NCBI GenBank assembly: GCA_016708925.1
Contig: JADJET010000014.1
Location: 1 to 64,000 of the forward strand
Source of the DNA: Gammaproteobacteria bacterium
GTDB lineage: Bacteria; Pseudomonadota; Gammaproteobacteria; Pseudomonadales; Porticoccaceae
DNA length: 64,000 bases
Reading direction: 5' to 3'
Below are positions 46,246 through 55,744 of this stretch, one piece after another. The position numbers and the translations under genes were made by a program. Positions within the stretch are counted from its first letter, which is position 1, and each line of letters starts with the position of its first letter. The notes under the pieces are model-generated. The model saw only the letters and a program-made list of their open reading frames with translations. It searched no databases and had not been told where the DNA came from.

Positions 46246-47339
46246 GGCTGGAATGCGCCCTTGAGGTGAGTCACCCGGGGTTCGTGCTCGGCGTCGCGGA
46301 GACGATCGACCTTGCCGGGATCACTGCCGTGATGGGGGTATCCGGCAGCGGCAAGAGCACCCTGTTGCGCGCGCTGGCCGGGCTGGAAACTCCGGCGTCG
46401 GCGCACATCGTTATCGACGGCGAAGTGTTGCTGGACAGCGCCCGCGGTGTGAATCAGCCGCCCTATCGGCGCGGGATCGGTTATGTGTTCCAGGACGCGC
46501 GGCTGTTTGCGCACCGCGACGTGAGGGGCAATCTGCACTACGCGCTGCATCGGGCGCGCCCGGGCGCTGATGCGCCGGCTTTCGACGAGGTCGTCGCCGC
46601 GCTCGATCTGGCGCCGCTGTTGGGCCGCCGCGTTGGCGGTCTGTCCGGCGGCGAGCGTCAGCGCGTGGCCATCGCCCGGGCGTTGCTGGCCAATCCGCGC
46701 CTGCTGTTGCTGGACGAGCCGCTGGCGGCGCTGGATCTGAAACGCAAGGCGGAGTTGCTGCCCTACATTCGCCAGTTGCCGGCGCGCTTCGGCATTCCAC
46801 TGATCTACGTTTCCCACGCCGTGGAGGAAGTCGCCCAGCTCGCCGACCGCGTGCTGATCCTGGCCGACGGTCGCGTGGTTGCGCGCGGCCTGGTCCATGA
46901 AGTGCTGGAGCGGCCGGAAGCCGAGGCGGTATCCGGCCATTTTGATGCCGGTGTGGTGCTCAACGGGAGCGTGATGGGGCAGGTGCCCGAGTACGCGCTG
47001 ACGGAAATCGCGGTTGCGGGGCAGCGCATGGCGGTGCCCCGGATCGAGGTCGCGGTCGGGTCTCCCGTGCGTTTGCGGGTGCGTGCCCGGGATGTGGCGA
47101 TTGCCTTGCAGCGCATCGAGGGTGTCAGCATTCGCAATCAGCTTGCCGCGATTGTGCTGCGCATTGCCGAGGATTCCGCCGGTGCGAACGCCGAGGTGCT
47201 GCTTGCCCTTGGCCCGGAGGAGGGCGGTGCACACCTGCGCGCCCGCATCACCCGCGAAGCGGTGGCGACACTTGGACTGGCCGCGCGGCAGCGGGTGTGG
47301 GCGCTGGTGAAAAGCGTCAGTTTCGAGCCGCCCCGGTGA
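46242..47339 (+). CDS. modC: molybdate ABC transporter ATPase
   Basis: ATPase of the molybdate importer. The 365-residue protein has Walker A GVSGSGKST, Q-loop YVFQDARLFAH, signature LSGGERQRVAIARAL, Walker B LLLLDEPLAALD and switch His in YVSHAVEE. The C-terminal Mop-like domain (about 295-365, VEGVSIRNQLAAIVLRI with VRLRVRARDVAIAL before it) binds molybdate for feedback. No modE gene is present in the window. Confidence 0.94.
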   Translation: MRLECALEVSHPGFVLGVAETIDLAGITAVMGVSGSGKSTLLRALAGLETPASAHIVIDGEVLLDSARGVNQPPYRRGIGYVFQDARLFAHRDVRGNLHYALHRARPGADAPAFDEVVAALDLAPLLGRRVGGLSGGERQRVAIARALLANPRLLLLDEPLAALDLKRKAELLPYIRQLPARFGIPLIYVSHAVEEVAQLADRVLILADGRVVARGLVHEVLERPEAEAVSGHFDAGVVLNGSVMGQVPEYALTEIAVAGQRMAVPRIEVAVGSPVRLRVRARDVAIALQRIEGVSIRNQLAAIVLRIAEDSAGANAEVLLALGPEEGGAHLRARITREAVATLGLAARQRVWALVKSVSFEPPR

Positions 47340-47408
47340 GCCGGGCGATCTGCGATGAATTTCGAGAAATTCCCAGCGCGACTCGATGACCGATGTTCCC
47401 AGGGCCGG

Positions 47409-48044
47409 TTAACGAATATGTAGCACTTCCTTCATGAAATGCGTCGAGAGCCGGCTGGCGCGCTGGCGCAGTAGCGCCCAGGGGCTGGCGTCGAGGTAGT
47501 TGACCTGCACCATGCGACGCTCGCCGACGAAGCGGCTGTGGCCGTGCCAGGAATGATCGGTGCGGCGAAAGGCGATCAATGTGCCGGCGACCGGCACCAC
47601 TTCGGCGGCGTAATCCTCCAGATTGTCGGGCGAGCGCAGGAAGCGCAGCCGGCCTTCGGGCGAGGGCCATTCCGGGTTGAAATAGAGCAGCACGGTGAGC
47701 AGCTTGCTCTTGTGGTCGGTGTGAATGTTGCCGTCGGTGCGCTCGCAGTATTTGCGCACCGTGATGGTGGTGGGCAACGTCTCCAGCGGCATGTCGAAGT
47801 GCGCACCCAGGGCACGGGCGAGCCCTTCCCCTTGCAGTTCCGCCATCAGCTGGTTGAAGGCCGGTCCGGCGCTGAGGTCTTCCAGCGTGTGATTGGCGGC
47901 GGATTCGATGGCCGGATAATCCGCGTGGACAGCGGCCTGCGCCGCCGCGCCCAGGGCGTCGGGTACGACCAGGAAATCAAAGGGGTCGCGCACCAGGGGC
48001 GCGCGGCGCACAGCGTCAAGATCGATCAACGACAAGCGGGACAC
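47409..48044 (-). CDS. 2OG-Fe(II) oxygenase
   Basis: A 211-residue double-stranded beta-helix protein with iron ligands His and Asp in NIHTDHKSK and a distal His in TDHSWHGHS, and the 2-oxoglutarate Arg in GERRMVQVNYL. LLYFNPEWPSPEGRLRFL between them is typical of prolyl-hydroxylase-like members. The substrate is unknown; context suggests a surface glycan or associated protein. It starts at GTG 48044. Confidence 0.82.
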   Translation of the reverse strand: MSRLSLIDLDAVRRAPLVRDPFDFLVVPDALGAAAQAAVHADYPAIESAANHTLEDLSAGPAFNQLMAELQGEGLARALGAHFDMPLETLPTTITVRKYCERTDGNIHTDHKSKLLTVLLYFNPEWPSPEGRLRFLRSPDNLEDYAAEVVPVAGTLIAFRRTDHSWHGHSRFVGERRMVQVNYLDASPWALLRQRASRLSTHFMKEVLHIR

Positions 48045-48205
48045 CTCGGTTCAGGTTGTGGTGGCGAGCCTACACCGATCCGCTGCCCTCCCGCCAGAGC
48101 CGGGGCCTGCGTCAGGTCATGGCGACGGCGATTCAGATGGATGCTCGCCCGCGGTTGGCCTTGGTATAGTGGAGTCCCCGCCAGCCACCGGTTTGATTCC
48201 GCCCG

Positions 48206-49153
48206 ATGGAACACTGCGTCTTTATCCAGACCAACCACAAGCAGATTGTCGGCGCCAAAGTCGCCGCCTACGCCCTGCGCCGCTTTTCGCAGCACAACGA
48301 CCAGTTCGACGTGCGCATCATCGATACCCGCGATTATCCCTGTTTCGAGGCACGGGAAGGGCAGAGCTATCTGCGCGACGGCGTCAAACGGGTCTGGCTC
48401 AACGACGACTTGCAGTCGTTCACGCCCACCCGGTTCATGCCGCCGGCGTTGATGAACTACACCGGGCGCGCCCTGGTGATCGACCCGGACGTGTTCGCCG
48501 CCGCCGATGTCTGGGCACTGCTCAACCGCGACATGGGCGGCAAGGCCATCCTGTGCCGGATGCGTTCGGGGCCCAAGGGTCTGATCGACAAATGCTTCGC
48601 GAGCAGTGTGATGTTGCTCGACTGTGCGCAATTGAAGCACTGGGATGTGGAGCAGCGTTTCAACGCCATGTTCGACTTCACGCAGGATTACCAGCCCTGG
48701 GTGTGTCTCAAGGATGAGCCGCGCGACAGCATCGGGTTTTTCGAGCCGACGTGGAACGATTTCGACCACTTCACGCCGGAGACCCGGATGCTCCACACCA
48801 CGCGCCGCAAGACCCAGCCCTGGAAGACCGGTCTGCCGGTGGACTGGCGGCCGGCCGAGCGCTTCCGGCTGTTTCCGCCCGCCGCCTGGCTGCTGCGCCT
48901 GCGCCGGCACCTGTTCGGGGAATACGGCCTGATGGGCAATTACCGCGCCCATCCGGACCGGAACCAGGAGCGGTTTTTCTTCGGCCTGGTCAAGGAGTGC
49001 CTGGCCAAGGGTCTGCTGGACGAGCCCCTGTTGCGCGCCGAGATGGCCCGCAATCATGTGCGCCACGATCTGTTCGAGGTGCTTGCGCGCACGCCGGATC
49101 TGCCGCCGGCGCCGCTGCATCCGTTGTCGAGTCAGGTCGCGAACGCGGCCTGA
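48206..49153 (+). CDS. GT8-like putative glycosyltransferase
   Basis: A 315-residue protein with a GT-A-like plan: IQTNHKQIVGAKVAAYAL at the start, LVIDPDVFAAADVW (DxD-like metal site near residue 93), SSVMLLDCAQLKHW and LHTTRRKTQPWKTG, which matches the H-x-x-x-PW ending of GT8 domains. A basic, amphipathic C-terminal part follows. Donor and acceptor are unknown. It lies in the presumptive glycan-modification cluster, convergent with an ELM1-family gene. Confidence 0.6.
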   Translation: MEHCVFIQTNHKQIVGAKVAAYALRRFSQHNDQFDVRIIDTRDYPCFEAREGQSYLRDGVKRVWLNDDLQSFTPTRFMPPALMNYTGRALVIDPDVFAAADVWALLNRDMGGKAILCRMRSGPKGLIDKCFASSVMLLDCAQLKHWDVEQRFNAMFDFTQDYQPWVCLKDEPRDSIGFFEPTWNDFDHFTPETRMLHTTRRKTQPWKTGLPVDWRPAERFRLFPPAAWLLRLRRHLFGEYGLMGNYRAHPDRNQERFFFGLVKECLAKGLLDEPLLRAEMARNHVRHDLFEVLARTPDLPPAPLHPLSSQVANAA

Positions 49154-49165
49154 GCCGGAGCGAAG

Positions 49166-50239
49166 CTAGCCTTTGAACAGCGCGCGGACCCGCTCCGCCG
49201 CGCGCGCCACATCCGCGCCGGGGTCGATATCGGCCCGGAGCGAATCCCCGCTCAGGGGTGCGTCGAGCCAGGTCGCCAGACCCCGCGCCACCAGATCCTG
49301 CTGAATCCTTGCGACATCGCGACGCATCCGGCGCGGGCCGAAGGCCATGGCGAGCCGGTGGCTCAGGGGCTTGGTGCGCCAATTGTGGATTTTGAGCCAC
49401 CAGCGTCCGGGGTCGTCCATCGCGAACAGATGCACCGGTTTGCCCATCGCCACGGCTTCCGCCAGCATCGACATGCTCTCGCCGGTCAGCACAAAGCGAT
49501 CCGCCAGTCCCAGGTAGGCCCGATAAGGGTTGGGTCGGGTGCTGTCCCGCCAGTCGTGACGCCAGGCGGGTACGCCCAGCGTCGCCCAGAACGCCGCGCT
49601 GGCGTCGGGTGGAGTGCGGCGGCTGTCGGTGACCAGCACCGAGCCGCCCACGGCCGCGATCAGGGCATTGACCTGAAGTGCCAGTCTGTGACCCTTGGCG
49701 GGCGTGAAAACGAAAGGGCCGCTGTCGCCGCCCAGCAGCACCGCCGTGTAGGGCGGCTTCAGCCCGCCGAGTTGTGGGGCGAGCGCTGCGGCTTCCGTCC
49801 GCACCTGCGCGCGGTCGATGCGATGCATCGGCAAGCGGTTGTGGACGATATTGGCTGCCGTCGGCAAAAAATACTGCGGCGTGGTCACGATCAGATCGAA
49901 GGCGGCGAGCGGCGCCCAGGGTCGGCCGATATGCACCAGCCGGGCGCGGCCGCCGCTGCGCTTTTTCAGCCAGCGCGCCACGGGTTCGTTGCGGCGCCCG
50001 GCGCTGATCACCAGTTCCGGCCAGGGCGGTTGTAGCGCGCTGGAGCGGCGCCGGTCGATGCCCGCCAATGTGGTGCCCGCGCTGCGGTTGGTGAGGAGTT
50101 CCCAGGGGCGATTGACGATCTGCTTGCTGGCGAACGGCCAGCCCAGTGCTTCCGCCAGCGCCAGCACCTGCTGGTTGTCGCCGGCCTTCTCGCCCAGCAA
50201 CACCCAGACCCGGGGGGGATCGGCTTGCGGTGCGGTCAT
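49166..50239 (-). CDS. ELM1-family (PF06258) protein, paralogue 3 of 3
   Basis: The 357-residue protein is closest in pattern to paralogue 1: VWVLLGEKAGDNQQVLALAE, GIDRRRSSALQPPWPELVIS, LVHIGRPWAPL, TPQYFLPTAANIVHNRLP, LLGGDSGPFVF and LADRFVLTGESMSM. Convergent with the GT8-like gene and separated from it by 12 bases. Role inferred as a glycosyltransferase-like enzyme. Confidence 0.75.
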   Translation of the reverse strand: MTAPQADPPRVWVLLGEKAGDNQQVLALAEALGWPFASKQIVNRPWELLTNRSAGTTLAGIDRRRSSALQPPWPELVISAGRRNEPVARWLKKRSGGRARLVHIGRPWAPLAAFDLIVTTPQYFLPTAANIVHNRLPMHRIDRAQVRTEAAALAPQLGGLKPPYTAVLLGGDSGPFVFTPAKGHRLALQVNALIAAVGGSVLVTDSRRTPPDASAAFWATLGVPAWRHDWRDSTRPNPYRAYLGLADRFVLTGESMSMLAEAVAMGKPVHLFAMDDPGRWWLKIHNWRTKPLSHRLAMAFGPRRMRRDVARIQQDLVARGLATWLDAPLSGDSLRADIDPGADVARAAERVRALFKG

Positions 50240-50329
50240 GGGGATCCGACTGCCGTCATCAACGCGGCATTCCAGCCGTGTGACCCGACGCCGGATCGCG
50301 TCGCGACCACGCCCGCGCGCGGCCGATGG

Positions 50330-50803
50330 TCATCCCGAGTAGTGGCGCGCGAGCGCGGCGCTGCCGCGCTGGGCGTCGGCGATGCGGCGTGCCACGCGCT
50401 CCAGGTGTTCGCCGCGCACATTGAGATCCCACAGCGCCGGGGTACCGTTGGCGATCTCGTGGTAGCTGTTGAACAGGCCGTCGGCAAAACCGAACATGGC
50501 GACGCCGACGGCGACGATGCGCTTGCCCTCGCTGAAGCGGTTGATCGAGCGGAAGCTGGCGGTATAGCGGACATAGCCGCGACGGTCGTCGGCCACCGGG
50601 TCGTGCATGTCCCAGAGCCAGCGGTCGCCGTCCTTGTACCAGTCGTCGACCAGCATGCGCGCGATGGCGTCGCGGCCGCGAACGGCACCGTAGATGGCGT
50701 CGTGATAGACCGCGTCCGGGGTGAACAGGCTGCCGAACGTAGTGCCATCGCGCGCTTCGACAGCGCGGGCAAAGCGTTCGACGCGCTCGGCGAAGTCTTT
50801 CAT
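50330..50803 (-). CDS. SnoaL/NTF2-like protein
   Basis: A 157-residue cone-shaped alpha/beta fold: ERVERFARAVEARDGTTFGSLF, AVYHDAIYGAVRGRDAI, YVRYTASFRSI and FNSYHEIANG. Members include ketosteroid isomerase- and dehydratase-like enzymes and non-enzymes; no specific activity can be assigned. ATG 50803. It lies 74 bases after a crotonase-fold gene on the same strand. Confidence 0.75.
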   Translation of the reverse strand: MKDFAERVERFARAVEARDGTTFGSLFTPDAVYHDAIYGAVRGRDAIARMLVDDWYKDGDRWLWDMHDPVADDRRGYVRYTASFRSINRFSEGKRIVAVGVAMFGFADGLFNSYHEIANGTPALWDLNVRGEHLERVARRIADAQRGSAALARHYSG

Positions 50804-50877
50804 GGCATGGTCCTCGGCGCGTGTGGTTATTGTGTTGTCAGGAGCATTTTGGCGTAAGGAGCGGTTTGTGGTGAAGC

Positions 50878-51690
50878 TTATTTTCCCGTAAAGCACGGCG
50901 CGCGTTTTTCCAGAAACGCGGCCTGACCTTCTTTCAGATCGCTGCTGGCGAAGGCTTCGGCCACCAGGCGCGCGGCCTCGGCGCGCACCTCGGCGGACAG
51001 CGCGGGCGCTTCGACCAGGTTCATGATGCGCTTGATGCCGCGCAGCGCCAGCGGCGCATTGCGGCTGATTTCCTCGGCCATGGCGAAGGTCTGCGCAGCG
51101 AGCTGATCCGCGCTCACCCAGTGATCGACGATGCCGAGCGCGTGCAAGGGTTGGCCGCGATAGGTGCGGCCGGTGAAAAACATTTCGCGGGCGCGCGCGC
51201 TGCCCAGCACCTGAATGAACTGCACCAGGCCCTCGGCACCGTAGACCACGCCCAGTCTGGCCGGCGGCATGCCCATCGAAACATGATCGGCGGCGATGCG
51301 CAGATCGCAACACAGCGCCAGATGCAATGCGCCGCCGAAGCAGTGGCCGTTGATCATGGCGATGGTGGGGTAGGGGAAGTGCCTGATGGCGGCCAGCGCG
51401 CGGTCGAAGGGTGTGCCCGGGCGCCGCTCCGATTCGTGGGATGCGCCCGCGGGCCCCACGGTTTCGATCGCGTTGATGTCGTAACCCGCCGAAAACGCCC
51501 GGTCGCCGGCGCCGGTGACGATCACCACGCGCACGTCGCCGCGCGCGGTCCAGGCATCGAGTGTGGCGCAAAAACTTTCGAGCAGTTGCGGCGACAGGGC
51601 GTTGCGCTGCGCCGGACGATTGAAGGTGAGAATGCCGATGGCGCCCCGGCATTCGGACAGCAGAACGTCTGGCGTTGCGGGCGAGCTCAT
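50878..51690 (-). CDS. crotonase-fold protein, methylmalonyl-CoA-decarboxylase-like
   Basis: The 270-residue protein has the crotonase fold (NRPAQRNALS, AFSAGYDIN), but both hydratase glutamates are missing: GGALHLA replaces GGGCELA, and GMPPARLG replaces GQPEILLG. The regions AGYDI, MPPARLGVVYG and the C-terminal GQAAFLEKRAPCF instead resemble E. coli ScpB (YgfG), methylmalonyl-CoA decarboxylase, and the active Tyr after LGV is kept. The ScpB His in SAGHDI is Tyr here. A decarboxylase or other non-hydratase reaction is inferred. Confidence 0.6.
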   Translation of the reverse strand: MSSPATPDVLLSECRGAIGILTFNRPAQRNALSPQLLESFCATLDAWTARGDVRVVIVTGAGDRAFSAGYDINAIETVGPAGASHESERRPGTPFDRALAAIRHFPYPTIAMINGHCFGGALHLALCCDLRIAADHVSMGMPPARLGVVYGAEGLVQFIQVLGSARAREMFFTGRTYRGQPLHALGIVDHWVSADQLAAQTFAMAEEISRNAPLALRGIKRIMNLVEAPALSAEVRAEAARLVAEAFASSDLKEGQAAFLEKRAPCFTGK

Positions 51691-51747
51691 CGGTACACCT
51701 CCGTTGTGGCGGACATTCTCAGGGTGCCGTTTGCGATGGTGCGATCA

Positions 51748-54159
51748 TCAGTGTGCGGTCCCGAGCGCGAATTGCGACAGGTCGACCTGTTCACCGACCA
51801 TCAAATCGTCGCGACTGAGGAATTTCGGTTTCACGAACCACACCACCAGCGGTAGCACCACCAGGGACAGCACCATATTGATCAGCATGATGGCGACCAG
51901 CAGCATGCCCATGTCGGCCATGAATTTCAGATCCGACAGGAAGTACCAGGGCAGAATGCCGATCAGCATGATGCTCGCCGTAAACATGATCGCCTTGCCG
52001 GTAGTGGTGAGCGCCGCATGAATCGCGGCTTTCAGGTCGTGATTGCGCGCCGTGTATTCCTCGCAAATACGGCTCAACAGATAGATACCGTAGTCGATAC
52101 CGATGCCGACGCCCATTACCGCGACGATGGTGGCATTGATATCCATGCCGATGCCGAGCGCATACATGGAGGCACCCAGCATGAAGTTCGACAGGTTTAC
52201 CGGTGCCAGCAAAATGAGGGCCGCGACGATGGAGCGGTAGGCATAGGCCGCGATCACCATTACCGCGAGGTTCACCAGTCCGAGAATGAACCAGTGATAG
52301 CGTTCGACGACATTGTTCATCGCCTGTTGCAACGCGATCACGCCGGTGCCCAGACGCACGCGAAATTCGCGATGATCTTCGCCGACGGCATCGACCGCGC
52401 GTTTGGCGCTGGCCAGTGCCGCGTCCACAGTCTCCTGTTTGTTGTCCTTGAACCACACGGAAACGGTGGAATTCTGGAACTGAAAATCCGCGATGGTGGC
52501 GAAGTTCAGCGGGTCGGTACCGAAGGTGGCGGCAAACCCGGCGGCGGCCACGGCTTCGTCAGTGGGATCAAGGTCCAGCCACTTGGGGTTGCCCCCCGAG
52601 TAGAGGCGGAACACTTCCCGCATATAGTCGGTAAACGACAGGGTCGCGCGCGGCGGCGCCTCCAGGTCTCTTTCCATGATGCTCTGGATCCTGGTCGACA
52701 CCGCCACTACATCGGGCGTGCGCGCGATGCGCCGGTCGTGTTCGTGCTCCTTCGCTTCGAGCACGATTTCCAGGGTGTTCATGCCGGGAAAATGCGCGTT
52801 GATGGCGCGTACGGCGGTGTTGTACTCCGACTCGTACCACAGCAGGTTGCTGCCTTCGACGGGGTTGCCGATCTTGATCAGCGAGTTCATGTAGATGGAA
52901 GCAGCGCCGATGATGACCGTGATCGCCAGGGTGGCAAGCGCCGGTTTGCCCACCGTGATTCGGGAAATGCCGGACAGCAGTTTTTCTTCCAGCAAATGAA
53001 TGCCGGATTCCTTTTCCTTGCCACCGACAATTTTTTCGAGGTTTTTCGGCGCCGGCAGATACGAGAGCAGAATCGAGATCAGAAACACTCCGGTCGGGAT
53101 GATCCAGAGCGCCCAGAAACCGCAGAACAGCGCGTGGTTCTCCATGGTCTTGATCGGCGCCACGGCGATGAAGATGATGCCGAACACGTCGGTCATGATG
53201 CCCAGAATCGACGGCGCCATCATGATCGCCATGGTGACTTCGGCGGCCTTGCGCCGGTCCTTCAGGTGCATCAGGACTTCGTAATAGCGCTCCGTGTATT
53301 GCACGCAGTGGGAGAACGAGCGCGCCACCAGCAGCAGCGGTACGATCATCAGCAGCGGTTCGATGGGCCGATCGAGCCAGCCGATGAAGCCAAAGCCCCA
53401 CAGTCCCGCCACCGCCGCGCAGACGATGGGCGTCGTAACGCCCGCTACATTGCGCATGTAGAGCAGCAGCGCAACCATCAATGCGACGATGGTGACCGCG
53501 AAAATGCTGTAGGTCTGCTTCTGGAGCTTGTAGACCCAACCGGTCAGGGTCGGCTGGCCCGCGACATGAACATCGTGGTCGGCGTCCCGCGCTTTTTCGA
53601 CCAGCTCCTGCACAAAGGCAAAAGATTCGCCGTAGTCGATCGAATCCAGAAATGCGACGTTGATCAGGGTCGCGGTTTCGTCGGGCGATATGTAAAACAG
53701 TCGCGCGTTGGGCGACATGGCCACGCGTGCCTTGAATTCCGCCACCTGCGCCGGTGTGCTCGGGGCCTCGTTGTCCATCAGCGGCTGTAGCTCAACACCA
53801 TCCGAGGTGGCTTCGGCATAACGGAGCTTTTCGGTGGAGATCGAAATCAGGGTGTCGTGGTTCGCCTTGGGAGCGAGGTCCAGATCCCGGGTCAGTTTCC
53901 AGACCTTGCTCAGGGTCTCGGGGTTGTAGATGTCGCCCTGCTTGCGCTTGACCATCACTGAGATCAGCTGCGGATTGCCGAAGTTGGGGTGGTCGAAGTG
54001 GACCTGCACGAACGGATCGTCAGTGGGTAGCAGATCCTTGAAGATGGTGCGGATCTGCACTTGGGGAATGCCGGCGCTGAATGCGAGGGTTGTCAGGATG
54101 AAGGCGACGCCGACCAGGCCGCGATGATCCATGATCCATTTTGCCAGACGGAATCTCAT
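51748..54159 (-). CDS. RND/MMPL-superfamily exporter
   Basis: An 803-residue protein with 12 predicted helices in two similar halves, each a single helix, a large periplasmic loop, then five helices. The second half contains the GMDINATIVAVMGVGIGIDYG motif typical of MMPL/hopanoid-type transporters, and the first half LLLVARSFSHCVQYTERYYE. Such proteins export lipids or hydrophobic compounds. ATG 54159 (MRFRLAKWIMDH) starts just before the first helix. No adaptor or outer-membrane partner is next to it. Confidence 0.85.
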   Translation of the reverse strand: MRFRLAKWIMDHRGLVGVAFILTTLAFSAGIPQVQIRTIFKDLLPTDDPFVQVHFDHPNFGNPQLISVMVKRKQGDIYNPETLSKVWKLTRDLDLAPKANHDTLISISTEKLRYAEATSDGVELQPLMDNEAPSTPAQVAEFKARVAMSPNARLFYISPDETATLINVAFLDSIDYGESFAFVQELVEKARDADHDVHVAGQPTLTGWVYKLQKQTYSIFAVTIVALMVALLLYMRNVAGVTTPIVCAAVAGLWGFGFIGWLDRPIEPLLMIVPLLLVARSFSHCVQYTERYYEVLMHLKDRRKAAEVTMAIMMAPSILGIMTDVFGIIFIAVAPIKTMENHALFCGFWALWIIPTGVFLISILLSYLPAPKNLEKIVGGKEKESGIHLLEEKLLSGISRITVGKPALATLAITVIIGAASIYMNSLIKIGNPVEGSNLLWYESEYNTAVRAINAHFPGMNTLEIVLEAKEHEHDRRIARTPDVVAVSTRIQSIMERDLEAPPRATLSFTDYMREVFRLYSGGNPKWLDLDPTDEAVAAAGFAATFGTDPLNFATIADFQFQNSTVSVWFKDNKQETVDAALASAKRAVDAVGEDHREFRVRLGTGVIALQQAMNNVVERYHWFILGLVNLAVMVIAAYAYRSIVAALILLAPVNLSNFMLGASMYALGIGMDINATIVAVMGVGIGIDYGIYLLSRICEEYTARNHDLKAAIHAALTTTGKAIMFTASIMLIGILPWYFLSDLKFMADMGMLLVAIMLINMVLSLVVLPLVVWFVKPKFLSRDDLMVGEQVDLSQFALGTAH

Positions 54160-54562
54160 TGACTGCGGATCTCCAACGCAACATTGTGGCAACCATGAAA
54201 AATCCAGGCTCTGGTGAGAGACCTGTCGCTATACGGAGCCGGGGGTGTGCCCGAGCCTGCACGCGCAACGCGACACAAATGACCGGCCGATGGCTGTGGA
54301 TCACGGCGCCGAACATGGCGTGGTGCACGGGACATCGTCCGTGGCTCGTACCATCATCGGGGCATCGGGGTCGTAGCGCCGCGACGAAGCTCGCTCTATC
54401 GGCGAGATGTTCGCAATTGGCGGCGCTCAGCTCAGGCACGGGCGACCGGTTGGTCGCAGTGCGTGGGAATCGTACCCGACATGGTTGTACGACGCTACAG
54501 CCGCAGATTGCAGAGGCTACGGACGATTTCGCCTGTGGCATCGCACAGGCTAGAATCCGGGA
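54160..54562. other. 403-base intergenic region between divergent genes
   Basis: It separates the RND exporter and the acyl-CoA dehydrogenase pair, so both promoters should lie here. I find no convincing -35/-10 pair, repeat element, RNA gene or credible small gene. Confidence 0.6.
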
Positions 54563-55744
54563 ATGAACAATAAGACCGCACTGGATAACTTTCGCACCGA
54601 CATCGCAGGCTGGCTGGATGAGTGGTATCCCGCCGTGCTGCGCCCGCTGGACGCTGCGCGCGACATGCAGCCGGAAACCGTCAGGAATGCCGAGCGACGC
54701 TGGCAGCGCCTGCGGGCCGAGCAGGGCTGGCTTGCTCCCACCTGGCCGCGGGAATATGGCGGCGCCGGGCTCGACAAGGATCAGGCCCGCGTGCTGGCGC
54801 AGGAGTTGCGCCGCGTCGGTGTGCGACCGCCACCGATCAGCGCGGGGCTGTCGCTGTTGGGGCCGGTGCTGCTTCAACGCGGCACGCCGGAACAGAAACT
54901 GCGACATCTTCCGGGCATCGCCCGCGATGAGGTGATGTGGTGCCAAGGCTACAGCGAGCCGGGCGCGGGCTCCGATCTCGCGAGCCTCACCACCCACGCC
55001 GTGCTCGACGGCGATCATTTCGTGGTCGATGGGCAGAAAATCTGGACCTCCCATGCGGACAAGGCGGACTGGATGTTCTGTCTGGTGCGCACCGACCTCG
55101 AGGCGCCCCAGCACGAAGGCATCAGCTTTCTGCTGATCGACATGAAGACACCGGGGATTTCGGTGGCGCCGATTCGGTTGATCAGCGGGCCATCGGCGTT
55201 CTGCCAGACGTTTTTCGATCAGGTACGGGTGCCGAAGGAAAATCTGCTCGGCAAGCTCGGCGAAGGCTGGACCATTGCCAAACAACTGTTGCAGCACGAG
55301 CGCCAGGCGCTGGGCTCCATCGGGCGCGGCGATCTCGGGCGCGCGCAGACGCTGCCGGAGCTGGCGAAGCAGGAGCTGGGCAGCGAGGGTGTGCGCATCG
55401 CCGATCCCGTGCTGCGTGCGCAGGTCGCGCAGTGCGAGCTGGACAGTCTCGCGCTGCGGCTGACCATGAACCGCAGCGCCGACGCAGCCAGCGCCGGTCG
55501 CGGCGGCGATCACATCGCGTCCATGCTGAAGCTGTATGGCAGCGCGCTCACCAACCGTCGCCACGAACTCATGATGACCTTGCTCGGTGCCGACGGCCTG
55601 GGCTGGGAAGGCCCCGGCTTCGATGACGCGGCATTGCGCACCACGCGCCAGTGGCTGCGCGCCAAGGGCAATGCCATCGAAGGCGGCACCAATGAGATTC
55701 AGCGCAACGTGATTGCCAAGCGCATCCTGGGACTGCCGGAATGA
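54563..55744 (+). CDS. acyl-CoA dehydrogenase, catalytic subunit of a pair
   Basis: The 393-residue dehydrogenase has GYSEPGAGSDLASL (FAD region), QKIWTSHADKADW and the catalytic Glu in IEGGTNEIQRNVIAKRILGLPE. The N-terminus has the PTWPREYGGAGLDK pattern common to steroid- and hydrocarbon-type FadE proteins. It overlaps the next, catalytically incomplete dehydrogenase gene by ATGA, so the two probably form one alpha-beta enzyme. Confidence 0.88.
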   Translation: MNNKTALDNFRTDIAGWLDEWYPAVLRPLDAARDMQPETVRNAERRWQRLRAEQGWLAPTWPREYGGAGLDKDQARVLAQELRRVGVRPPPISAGLSLLGPVLLQRGTPEQKLRHLPGIARDEVMWCQGYSEPGAGSDLASLTTHAVLDGDHFVVDGQKIWTSHADKADWMFCLVRTDLEAPQHEGISFLLIDMKTPGISVAPIRLISGPSAFCQTFFDQVRVPKENLLGKLGEGWTIAKQLLQHERQALGSIGRGDLGRAQTLPELAKQELGSEGVRIADPVLRAQVAQCELDSLALRLTMNRSADAASAGRGGDHIASMLKLYGSALTNRRHELMMTLLGADGLGWEGPGFDDAALRTTRQWLRAKGNAIEGGTNEIQRNVIAKRILGLPE

